From: Plantactinospora endophytica
Lineage (GTDB): Bacteria; Actinomycetota; Actinomycetes; Mycobacteriales; Micromonosporaceae
Assembly (NCBI RefSeq): GCF_016862915.1
Contig: NZ_BONW01000021.1
Location: 186,001-250,000, forward strand
Length of the DNA stretch: 64,000 nt
Direction: 5' to 3'
A program made the position numbers and the translations under genes. The stretch's first letter is position 1, and each line of letters opens with the position of its first letter. Below are positions 8,919 through 15,187 of the stretch, piece after piece. The notes beneath the pieces are model-generated. The model saw only the letters and a program-made list of their open reading frames with translations, had not been told where the DNA came from and ran no database searches.

Positions 8919-9350
8919 GTGCCCGCCGAGACCGACGTACTGCGCCGCCTGACCGCCGCGACCGGGGTCTACCGTGGCCGGGGCGACGGCCCGGAGAGCG
9001 GGCCGTTCGTGGCGCGGATGCTGGTCAGCGCCGGCCTCGACGGGCGTGCCGCCATTCTGGACTACGAGGCGACCAACGACAGCGACGGACTGCGGCACGT
9101 CGAGCACAGCGTGCTGGTCCTCGGTGCCGACGGTCGACTCGAACTGCACGTCGCCAGCCTCGAACTACCCGGGATGGTCCGCTTCACCCAGCGGTCGCCG
9201 GGGCACTTCACCGCGTACGAGGGGCCGTTGGTGGCCCGGATCGTGCTGGCCACGCCCCGGCCGGGGGCGATCAGCTACGCGTGGTGGTGGTCCCGCGACG
9301 AGCACGAACCCCGCGAGCAGTCCCGGGCCGACCTGTTCCGCACCGCCTGA
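8919..9350 (+). CDS. Conserved hypothetical protein, possible small beta-barrel
   Basis: A 143-residue soluble protein with no signal peptide or membrane segment. The pattern (LTAATGVYRGRGDGPESGPF, then alternating beta-like segments LEDLHVASLELPG-type and a final AWWWSRDEHEPREQ) resembles small lipocalin-like or DUF1579-like barrels, but I cannot assign a family. It is transcribed divergently from padR and could share its operator region. It converges with the methyltransferase-like gene at 9369, with only 18 bases between them. Confidence 0.75.
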   Translation: MPAETDVLRRLTAATGVYRGRGDGPESGPFVARMLVSAGLDGRAAILDYEATNDSDGLRHVEHSVLVLGADGRLELHVASLELPGMVRFTQRSPGHFTAYEGPLVARIVLATPRPGAISYAWWWSRDEHEPREQSRADLFRTA

Positions 9351-9368
9351 CCTCCGCCCGGCAGCGGC

Positions 9369-9965
9369 TCAGCCGACCCGTGGCAGGAACCGGCCGACCC
9401 GCGCGGAGTAGTCGGCGTACGCCGTACCGTGCGTCCGGCGCAGGTACGGCTCCTCGACCACCCGCACCTGCAACTGGACCGCGCCGACCAGGCAGCCGAG
9501 CGCGGCGAGTTGGACCCAGTTCGGCACCATCGCGGTCAGCCCGGCCACCATCGCCACCATCGCGGTGAAGATCGGGTTCCGGACCAGTCCGAAGATCCCC
9601 CCGGTGACCAGCGCGGTCCGCTCCTCCGGATCCACCCCGATCCGCCACGAGCCGCTCATCGCCGACTGCGCCGCCAGCACTCCGAGCCAGCCGGCCAGCG
9701 CCGCCACCAGCCCGACCGCCGCCACGGCGGGCCGGTCCAGCCAGCCGACCGGGCCGAGCAGCCCGGTGGCGGTCAGCACCGGGGCGACCAGACCGAGCAG
9801 CAGGGCGGCACCGAACAGCTCTTGCGCCCACCACTGCGTACCGCCGAACGGCACCGGTGGGCGCCGGAATCCGCTGTCCCCGGTGGCCCGACGGTGCAGC
9901 CAGGTGCGTACCCCGAACGCGGTCACCAGCCCCACCAGATAGACGACGAACGCCAGCCAGGCCAT
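9369..9965 (-). CDS. Isoprenylcysteine carboxyl methyltransferase (ICMT)-like membrane protein
   Basis: A 198-residue polytopic membrane protein with the ICMT/phospholipid-methyltransferase C-terminal signature: GGIFGLVRNPIF (the G..RNP motif), then VEEPYLRRTHGTAYADYSARVGRFLP. ICMT-fold enzymes transfer methyl groups from S-adenosylmethionine to membrane-embedded or thiol substrates. Bacterial substrates are mostly unknown. The ATG overlaps the transporter stop by one base (TGATG), so it belongs to the metal-response operon started by the ArsR gene. That context hints at a role in metal or thiol handling, which is an inference. Confidence 0.83.
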   Translation of the reverse strand: MAWLAFVVYLVGLVTAFGVRTWLHRRATGDSGFRRPPVPFGGTQWWAQELFGAALLLGLVAPVLTATGLLGPVGWLDRPAVAAVGLVAALAGWLGVLAAQSAMSGSWRIGVDPEERTALVTGGIFGLVRNPIFTAMVAMVAGLTAMVPNWVQLAALGCLVGAVQLQVRVVEEPYLRRTHGTAYADYSARVGRFLPRVG

Positions 9966-10714
9966 CAGGACTCCTTCCCGGAAACGGTTCCACAGTCACA
10001 GTCGTCGTCGGCGCAGCCGCTCCCGGCGACGCCGGTGGCCGGGGGCGTGCAGCCGCTCGTGGCGAGGCCGGTGGCCGGGGTCGCGCAGCAGGCGTCGCCG
10101 CGCCAGGCGGCCCGGCCCTCCCGTACCGCGACGGCGGCGATGACCAGCGCGGCGACCGGGTCGGCCCAGCCCCAGCCGAACAGCGAGTTCAGCGCCAGGC
10201 CGACCAGCAGCACCGCCGACAGGTAGGTGCAGAGCAGGGTCTGTTTCGAGTCGGCGACCGCCGTGGCCGAGCCGAGTTCCCGACCGGTACGCCGCTGCGC
10301 CAGCGACAGCACCGGCATGACCAGCAGGGAGAGCGCGGCCAACACGAGCCCGACGGTCGAGTGGTCCGGCTCGTGCGCGCCGAGCAGCGCCAGTGTCGAC
10401 TCGACGGTCAGATAGCCGGCGAGCAGGAAGAACGAGCCGGCGATGACCCGCAGGGTGGGCCGCTCCCAGCGCTCGTGGTCGGGGCGGCTGAACTGCCAGG
10501 CCACCGCTGCCGCCGAGGAGACCTCGATCACCGAGTCGAGCCCGAATCCGACAAGCGCGGTCGACGAGGCGACGGTACCCGCGCCGATCGCCACCACCGC
10601 CTCGACCACGTTGTAGGCGATGGTGCCGGCGACGAGCAGGCGTACCCGCCGGACCAGCACCGCCCGGCGGGCCGGCGGAGGCCCGACCGGGCCGAGCAGG
10701 ATCGGGGTGGTCAT
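9965..10714 (-). CDS. Cation diffusion facilitator-type transporter with a Cys-rich tail
   Basis: A 249-residue membrane protein of the cation-efflux superfamily. VGFGLDSVIEVSSAAAVAWQF carries the characteristic aspartate in a membrane helix, and a second metal-site helix is in LGSATAVADSKQTLLCTYLS. About six hydrophobic segments are visible. The usual cytoplasmic dimer domain is replaced by a tail with eight cysteines (CC, SGC, SGC, DDDCDCG) in near-repeated PATG...SGC units, probably metal-binding. The ATG overlaps the arsR-family stop as TGATG. Together with the CmtR-like sensor this suggests export of soft metals such as Cd, Pb or Zn. Confidence 0.87.
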   Translation of the reverse strand: MTTPILLGPVGPPPARRAVLVRRVRLLVAGTIAYNVVEAVVAIGAGTVASSTALVGFGLDSVIEVSSAAAVAWQFSRPDHERWERPTLRVIAGSFFLLAGYLTVESTLALLGAHEPDHSTVGLVLAALSLLVMPVLSLAQRRTGRELGSATAVADSKQTLLCTYLSAVLLVGLALNSLFGWGWADPVAALVIAAVAVREGRAAWRGDACCATPATGLATSGCTPPATGVAGSGCADDDCDCGTVSGKES

Positions 10715-11043
10715 CAGCAGCAGCCCCGGTCGGCACTGTCCGGGCAGGCGGCCGGGTCGACGGCGAGTACGACGCCGAGCAGGTCGCCGAGGGCGTGCCC
10801 GAGCCGTGCGTCGGCGAGTTCGTAGCGGGTCCGGCGGCCCTCCGGCACGGCCACCACCAGGCCGCAGCCGCGCAGGCAGGCGAGGTGGTTGGAGAGGTTC
10901 TGCCGGGTCACCCCGAGCAGGTCGGCCAGCTCGGCCGGATAGCCCGGCCCGTCGCGCAGCGCCAGCAGCAGCCGGGCCCGGGTCTGGTCGGAGAGCGCGT
11001 GGCCGAACCGCGCGAGAACCTGCCCGTACGTCAACGTCGCCAC
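10714..11043 (-). CDS. ArsR/SmtB regulator of the CmtR (Cd/Pb-sensing) type
   Basis: A 109-residue winged-helix repressor. The recognition helix contains HLACLRGCGLVV, with the Cys-x3-Cys pair (residues 56 and 60) that with a C-terminal Cys binds Cd(II)/Pb(II) in mycobacterial CmtR (Cys57, Cys61, Cys102). Here the C-terminal tail ACPDSADRGCC supplies Cys100, 108 and 109. GTG 11043 is chosen because TATCGT lies 7 bases upstream; GTG 11049 is two codons longer. It heads the operon with the cation transporter and the ICMT-like gene and probably represses it until metal binds. Confidence 0.92.
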   Translation of the reverse strand: MATLTYGQVLARFGHALSDQTRARLLLALRDGPGYPAELADLLGVTRQNLSNHLACLRGCGLVVAVPEGRRTRYELADARLGHALGDLLGVVLAVDPAACPDSADRGCC

Positions 11044-11050
11044 GTCCACG

Positions 11051-11077
11051 ACGATACAGCAAACGCTGAACTCAGTG
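11051..11077 (-). promoter_or_regulatory. Metal-operon promoter: -10 TATCGT with an upstream dyad
   Basis: On the minus strand TATCGT (11051-11056) is spaced 7 bases from the regulator GTG. Just upstream, CGCTGA-AC-TCAGTG (11064-11077) is an imperfect dyad in the -35 position, a plausible ArsR-family operator. Confidence 0.45.
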
Positions 11078-11094
11078 AACGATGTACTGAAAAG

Positions 11095-11137
11095 CCGCGA
11101 CGCCCTCCCGCCGTCGTCGGGCGGAAGGGCGTCGCGG
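11095..11137 (-). terminator. Strong hairpin downstream of the DHA2 exporter
   Basis: Twelve-base arms at 11095-11106 and 11126-11137 are exact reverse complements. After one mismatch, five more pairs close a loop of about seven bases. It sits 17 bases after the exporter stop on the minus strand. Confidence 0.8.
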
Positions 11138-11154
11138 AACCGCAGGGGTCGGGA

Positions 11155-12687
11155 TCAGTGCATCGGCACCGGTACCGGCACCTCGCCGGACTCCGGCGTC
11201 GCGGCCTCGATCCGCTTGCGCGGCAGCAGCAGTGCCGGGACGACGCAGAGCACGATCAGCACCAGCGCGATCACGTACGTCTGGCCGAACGCGTCGGCCA
11301 GCGCCGACTGCCCCTGCACCAGCACCTCCGGCGGCACCTGGTCACGCGGCACCTGTCCCTGCGTCACCGCGCTGTACGCCGTGGCGGCCTGGCTCTCCAG
11401 CACCCGGTTGGTGAGGATCACGGACATCACGGCGGTACCGATCGAGCCGGCGGTCTGCTGGACGATGTTCATCATCGTGGAGCCCCGGGCGACCTGCGCG
11501 TGGGTGAGGCTGGCCATCGCCGCCGACATCATCGGCATCATGGTCATCCCCATCCCCATGCCCATCACGAACAGCCCACCGAGCAGCAGCGGGTACGAAC
11601 TGCCGGCGGTGATCTGGGTGAACGGGGCGAGGCCGAGGGCGATCAGCACCATGCCGCCGAGCACCAGCTTGCCGGGACCGATCCGGTCGGTCAGCCGGCC
11701 GGCGATCGGCATGGTGAGCATCGCGCCGATGCCCTGCGGGGCGAGCAGCAGTCCGGCGTTCAGGGTGCCCTCGCCGCGCACCTGGAGGAAGTAGCTCGGC
11801 AGCAGCAGCATCGCGCCCATGAACGCCACGGTGAACAGCGTCATCGTGATGACCGAGATGGTGAGGTTGCGGTTCTTGAACAACCCGAGGTCGATCAGCG
11901 GATGGTCCTTGCGCAGCGCGTGGAAGACGAACGCGACGATCAGGCCCAGGCCGACGATCGCCGGGACCAGCACCTTGGCGGCGGCGACGGTGCCGGCCTC
12001 CGGGATGGAGGAGACGCCGTAGAGGAAGAGCGCGAGACCCGGCGAGAGCAGCAGCATGCCGAGGAAGTCGAACGACTCGGAGGGGTGCGGCTCGTCCTTG
12101 GGCAGCACCCGCAGCGCGAGGACGAAGGCGACGACGCCGATCGGCACGTTGATCAGGAAGATCCAGTGCCAGGAGACCGCCTCGATCAGCCAGCCGCCGA
12201 GGATCGGACCGCCGATCGGGCCGAGCAGCATCGGTACGCCGAGCACGGCCATCACCCGGCCGACCCGGTGCGGGCCGGCGGCGCGGGTCATGATCGTCAT
12301 GCCGAGCGGCATCAGCATGCCGCCGCCGAGCCCCTGGAGAGCCCGGAAGACGATCAGTGGGCCGATGTCCCAGGCCATGCTGCACAGCACCGAACCACCG
12401 AGGAACAGCACCACGGACAGCAGGTAGAGGCGTTTGGTGCCGAACCGGTCGGCGGCCCAGCCGGTGATCGGGATCACGGTGGCCAGCGCCAACGTGTACG
12501 CCGTCATCGTCCAGGCGACGGTGGCGTAGCTGGCGTCGAAATCGCGCTGGAAGGTCGGCAGCGCGACGCTGACAACGGTGACGTCGAGGATGGACATGAT
12601 GACGCCGAGCACCACCACGCCGGCGACTTTCAGGACGCCTGGATCAAGCTTGTCGCTCTCGGCGTCAGGTTGGACGGCCACGGACAT
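11155..12687 (-). CDS. DHA2-family (EmrB/QacA-type) MFS drug exporter
   Basis: A 510-residue proton-driven exporter with about 14 membrane segments. MFS motifs are visible: LDVTVVSVALP in helix 1 (DHA2 motif D1), GWAADRFGTKR (motif A), FRALQGLGGGMLMP (motif B) and GVPMLLGPIGGPILGGWL (motif C, antiporter signature). GGAG precedes the ATG. It is divergent from a MarR regulator with a dyad between them, which is the usual layout of a MarR-controlled multidrug pump. The substrate cannot be told from sequence. Confidence 0.92.
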   Translation of the reverse strand: MSVAVQPDAESDKLDPGVLKVAGVVVLGVIMSILDVTVVSVALPTFQRDFDASYATVAWTMTAYTLALATVIPITGWAADRFGTKRLYLLSVVLFLGGSVLCSMAWDIGPLIVFRALQGLGGGMLMPLGMTIMTRAAGPHRVGRVMAVLGVPMLLGPIGGPILGGWLIEAVSWHWIFLINVPIGVVAFVLALRVLPKDEPHPSESFDFLGMLLLSPGLALFLYGVSSIPEAGTVAAAKVLVPAIVGLGLIVAFVFHALRKDHPLIDLGLFKNRNLTISVITMTLFTVAFMGAMLLLPSYFLQVRGEGTLNAGLLLAPQGIGAMLTMPIAGRLTDRIGPGKLVLGGMVLIALGLAPFTQITAGSSYPLLLGGLFVMGMGMGMTMMPMMSAAMASLTHAQVARGSTMMNIVQQTAGSIGTAVMSVILTNRVLESQAATAYSAVTQGQVPRDQVPPEVLVQGQSALADAFGQTYVIALVLIVLCVVPALLLPRKRIEAATPESGEVPVPVPMH

Positions 12688-12716
12688 GCGGCTCGCTCCT
12701 TCTCCCCGTAGATTAA

Positions 12717-12733
12717 GTTAGGTCGACACTAAC
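12717..12733. promoter_or_regulatory. Candidate MarR operator between exporter and marR
   Basis: GTTAG-N7-CTAAC is a 17-bp dyad in the AT-richer divergent intergenic region. A smaller TTCG-N7-CGAA dyad follows at 12736-12750. MarR proteins bind such palindromes; binding here is inferred. Confidence 0.45.
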
Positions 12734-12855
12734 AGTTCGTATGTAGCGAAGTATTCTGGGGCTGGTGCCCGCCTGATAGCCTCCGCTGACCCTGGAGGCG
12801 TGGCCGCCGCGTCGCGGCCAACCGTTGCCGCCGTCCCCGTGCGCTGGAGGAACCG

Positions 12856-13341
12856 ATGAGTGGCCGTGACGATCTCATCGCCCAGATCATGGAGACGCAA
12901 CGAGAGATGCAGCACCATTTCGCCAACGACCCGGCGAATCCGCTGTTCACGCTCCACCTGACGTTGCCGCAGCTCAAGACGCTGCTCCTACTCTCGGCCC
13001 ACGGCAGCATCGCCGGCCAGGAACTCAGCGCGGCAATGGGTGTGAGCCTGGCCACCATGACCGGCATGGTGGACCGGCTGGTCGCGCAGGGTCTGGTCAC
13101 CCGGCACGAGGACCCGCACGACCGCCGGGTACGCCGGATCGAGCTGAGCGGGCCGGGACGCGATCTGATCGACCGGTTCGTCACGGCCGGTGCGGAGAAG
13201 ATGCGTCGGATTCTCGACCGGCTCTCCGACGACGACCTGCGTACCGTCGCGCACTGTCACGCGCTGCTGGTGAACGCCGTCGTCAACGATCCGGAGCCGC
13301 CCACGAGCGGCTGCGTCGGGTTCGGCGTCCCGTCGGCGTAG
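12856..13341 (+). CDS. MarR-family transcriptional regulator
   Basis: A 161-residue winged-helix regulator. The core is LTLPQLKTLLLLSAHGSIAGQELSAAMGVSLATMTGMVDRLV, split by the recognition helix, followed by the wing with the MarR signature DPHDRRVRRIELSGPGRDL. GGAGGAACCG precedes the ATG. It is divergent from the DHA2 exporter and is expected to repress it, and probably itself, until a toxic ligand binds. The C terminus has a short Pro/Cys-containing extension. Confidence 0.92.
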   Translation: MSGRDDLIAQIMETQREMQHHFANDPANPLFTLHLTLPQLKTLLLLSAHGSIAGQELSAAMGVSLATMTGMVDRLVAQGLVTRHEDPHDRRVRRIELSGPGRDLIDRFVTAGAEKMRRILDRLSDDDLRTVAHCHALLVNAVVNDPEPPTSGCVGFGVPSA

Positions 13342-13496
13342 TCACCGACGGACGGGGAATTGTCCCGCGTGGCGTCCCGGCCGGATTTCGAGTAGCGACC
13401 ACCGCTGCCGCTGAATCGGCGGCTGGCAGGGGCTCGTGGAGCTGGCGCTCAGTCAGGAAGCCTCCGAGGACCTGCTCGCCGTCGTCATCAGGGAGG

Positions 13497-13694
13497 CTGT
13501 CGACGACTGAGCCGACGATCCTGACCTGGCGGAAGAGCACCCGCAGCAGCAACCAGAGCGCTTGTGTCGAGGTGGCGGTCAACCTGCCCGGCGCGGTGCT
13601 GGTGCGGGACAGCAAGGATCGGGACGGTGCCACGTTGACGTTTCGTCCTGCCGGGTGGCGGGGGTTTCTTGTCGGGGTGCCCGGACGAGCCTGA
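13497..13694 (+). pseudogene. DUF397 protein relic without a start codon
   Basis: The frame ending in TGA at 13692-13694 encodes a clear DUF397 domain: LTWRKSTRSSNQSACVEVA, then LPGAVLVRDSKDRDG and FRPAGWRGFLVGV. DUF397 proteins are small (about 60-70 residues) actinobacterial partners of XRE regulators. No ATG, GTG or TTG occurs in this frame where the family start should be (around 13500); only CTG 13497 is available. The usual XRE partner is missing, and another frame just upstream ends at 13510 with a short unrecognised tail. Either a decayed relic or a gene using an unusual start. Confidence 0.6.
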
Positions 13695-13732
13695 ACCGGA
13701 GCGACCGCCGGAGTAGACACACCCTCTCCGCG

Positions 13733-13812
13733 AGACTGTCGAGCTGCCCCGCCTGTGCGCCCACGCGCCCGGCCACCTCGGCGCCCCGTCTGTGCACCCA
13801 GCTCGACAGTCT
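13733..13812. repeat. Inverted repeat with 14-bp perfect arms and a 52-base spacer
   Basis: AGACTGTCGAGCTG (13733-13746) and its exact reverse complement (13799-13812) flank a GC-rich spacer. Partial complementarity continues outward with a one-base shift. It lies between the DUF397 relic and the SDR gene. It could be the remnant of a small mobile element or a large terminator-like hairpin. No coding sequence is supported in 13342-13884 apart from the DUF397 relic. Confidence 0.6.
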
Positions 13813-13872
13813 GCGCGGGAGGTAGTGCGGCTCCGCCGCGCGCGGGTTCTCCCGTGGACACCGGCTACCGTC

Positions 13873-13878
13873 GATACT
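13873..13878 (+). promoter_or_regulatory. Leaderless -10 element GATACT of the SDR gene
   Basis: GATACT is 6 bases before ATG 13885 and no Shine-Dalgarno is present. The first base deviates from TANNNT, so the call is tentative. Confidence 0.35.
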
Positions 13879-13884
13879 GGTCGG

Positions 13885-14844
13885 ATGCCGCATCGCAGCC
13901 CTGACATCGACGTACCAGATCTTGCCGGCAAACTCGCGGTGGTGACCGGGGCCAACAGCGGGATAGGGTTCGGCGCCAGTTCCCGGCTCGCCCGGGCCGG
14001 TGCGGAGGTGATCCTCGCGGTACGCGACGAGGCCAGGGGCAACAAGGCACTCGCCGAGATCCGGGCCGAGGTACCCGACGCGAGAGTCAGCCTCCGGCAC
14101 CTGGACCTGGCCTCGCTGGCGAGCGTCGCGGCGCTCGGCGCGCGGTTGGTCGAGGAGGGTCGGCCGGTGCACATCCTGGTCAACAACGCCGGGATCATGG
14201 CGCCGCGCCGCCGGGCGCTCACCGAGGACGGGCTCGAACTCCAGTTCGCCACCAACTATCTCGGGCACTTCGCGCTGACCGGTCACCTGCTGCCGCTGCT
14301 GCGCGCCGCCGGTGCCGCCCGGGTGGTGTCGGTCAGCAGCATGATGAGCCGGTTCGGCCGGTTCGACTTCGACAACCTCCAGGGTGAACGCCGCTACCAG
14401 GGCGTACTCGCCTACGGGCTGTCCAAGCTCGCCATGCTGGTCTTCGCCCGGGAACTCCAGCGGCGCAGTACGGCCGGCGGGTGGGGAATCCTCAGCAACG
14501 CCGCGCATCCGGGTGCCACCATCACCAACCTCCAGGTCACCGGGCCGACGCACGGCGGGCGCTCACTGCGACTCAACCGAATCCGCAACCGGCTGCTCTA
14601 CCTCGTACCGTGGGTGTGGCAGGAAATCCCGGCCGGCGCCCTGCCCACGGTCTATGCCGCGACCAGCCCGGCGGCGGAAGGGGCCGGCTACTACGGCCCG
14701 GACGGCTTCGGCGAACTCCACGGCGGACCCGCCCCGGCGAGCGTTCCCGCCCGAGCCCTGGACGAGGCGGACGCGGCCCGGTTCTGGGAGGTGTCGGAGC
14801 GGCTCAGCGGGGTGACCTATCCGGATCCGCGATCGGCCGACTGA
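13885..14844 (+). CDS. Short-chain dehydrogenase/reductase
   Basis: A 319-residue NAD(P)-dependent oxidoreductase of the retinol-dehydrogenase-like SDR subgroup. The cofactor motif TGANSGIG is at residues 21-28, NNAG at 100-103, the catalytic Ser at 151/152, and Tyr177-Gly-Leu-Ser-Lys181 forms the YxxxK pair. ATG 13885 gives the normal distance to the cofactor motif; an in-frame ATG 31 codons upstream lies in the inverted-repeat arm and is unlikely. It stands alone on the strand, with relic genes on both sides. The substrate is unknown. Confidence 0.9.
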   Translation: MPHRSPDIDVPDLAGKLAVVTGANSGIGFGASSRLARAGAEVILAVRDEARGNKALAEIRAEVPDARVSLRHLDLASLASVAALGARLVEEGRPVHILVNNAGIMAPRRRALTEDGLELQFATNYLGHFALTGHLLPLLRAAGAARVVSVSSMMSRFGRFDFDNLQGERRYQGVLAYGLSKLAMLVFARELQRRSTAGGWGILSNAAHPGATITNLQVTGPTHGGRSLRLNRIRNRLLYLVPWVWQEIPAGALPTVYAATSPAAEGAGYYGPDGFGELHGGPAPASVPARALDEADAARFWEVSERLSGVTYPDPRSAD

Positions 14845-14880
14845 GCCGAGGATCGAGCGGCGGGAGAGCAGGAGGAGACG

Positions 14881-15006
14881 ATGGCCCCATCGGTACGACT
14901 GCGCCCGGTCCGCGAGCCCGACCTGGCGATGTTCCGGCGACCCGTCCCCGTGGTGAGGATCCCGGACGCGTGGCGACCGGCGGTGTTGCTAAGCTGCGCC
15001 CCATGA
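14881..15006 (+). pseudogene. N-terminal relic of a GNAT acetyltransferase
   Basis: A strong GGAGGAGACG ribosome-binding site precedes ATG 14881. The first 18 codons (MAPSVRLRPVREPDLAMF) match the opening strand and helix of GNAT acetyltransferases. The frame then becomes unrelated and stops after 41 codons, overlapping the next ATG (CCATGA). I read this as a gene cut by deletion, whose start signals survive, fused to the promoter region of the downstream methyltransferase. A functional 41-residue peptide cannot be excluded. Confidence 0.55.
14990..14995 (+). promoter_or_regulatory. Leaderless -10 element TAAGCT of the Phe leader peptide
   Basis: TAAGCT lies 7 bases before ATG 15003, so transcription would start at or next to the leader ATG. 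No good -35 is visible 16-18 bases upstream. Confidence 0.5.
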
Positions 15007-15026
15007 ACTTCTTCTTCCTCGCCTGA
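15003..15026 (+). CDS. Putative Phe-rich leader peptide MNFFFLA
   Basis: ATG AAC TTC TTC TTC CTC GCC TGA encodes seven residues with three consecutive Phe codons. Runs of one amino acid in a tiny ORF at the transcript 5' end are the hallmark of ribosome-mediated attenuation. The position directly downstream of a TAAGCT -10 box fits a leaderless start. Two stable hairpins and then the ribosome-binding site for the next ORF follow. Expression of the peptide is inferred. Confidence 0.5.
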   Translation: MNFFFLA

Positions 15027-15111
15027 CGCGACCGCTGGCGGGTTGCGGACAACCCCTCGCCAGCGATGCGGGGCGGCGACGCGTCGCCCCGAGTCGCGAC
15101 GTGGGAGAAGA
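15010..15111 (+). promoter_or_regulatory. Candidate translational attenuator: Phe codons pair with a downstream ribosome-binding site
   Basis: The Phe-codon stretch TCTTCTTCC (15010-15018) can form nine contiguous pairs, one of them G-U, with GGGAGAAGA (15103-15111), the Shine-Dalgarno of the short ORF at 15116. Between them lie hairpin 1 (GCTGGCG 15034-15040 with CGCCAGC 15058-15064, inner GGTTG/CAACC) and hairpin 2 (the perfect palindrome at 15075-15088). A ribosome stalled on the Phe codons would block the long-range helix and free the ribosome-binding site. Folding was judged by eye; regulation is a hypothesis. Confidence 0.4.
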
Positions 15112-15115
15112 TCGG

Positions 15116-15187
15116 ATGATCTTTCGGTTGCCGGTGCGTACGCGCGCCGGGGCCACACCGCGTCCTGGCACCGTCGTCGCGTCGTGA
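15116..15187 (+). CDS. Short ORF translationally coupled to the tRNA methyltransferase
   Basis: ATG 15116 is 5 bases after GGGAGAAG, an ideal ribosome-binding site. The 23-codon frame (MIFRLPVRTRAGATPRPGTV...) ends in TGA that overlaps the methyltransferase GTG as GTGA. The methyltransferase GTG has no ribosome-binding site of its own, so this ORF may deliver ribosomes to it. The peptide itself resembles nothing I know and may matter only for being translated. Confidence 0.5.
   Translation: MIFRLPVRTRAGATPRPGTVVAS

Noticed and set aside
13283-13861. A 192-codon minus-strand frame over the DUF397 relic
   Set aside because: Low-complexity Arg/Pro/Gly composition, no start signals, and the opposite strand holds a recognisable DUF397 domain.
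13497-15006. Could 13.5-15 kb be the edge of a prophage or integrative element?
   Set aside because: No integrase, tRNA end, attachment-site pair or phage gene is visible; only small relics and one inverted repeat.
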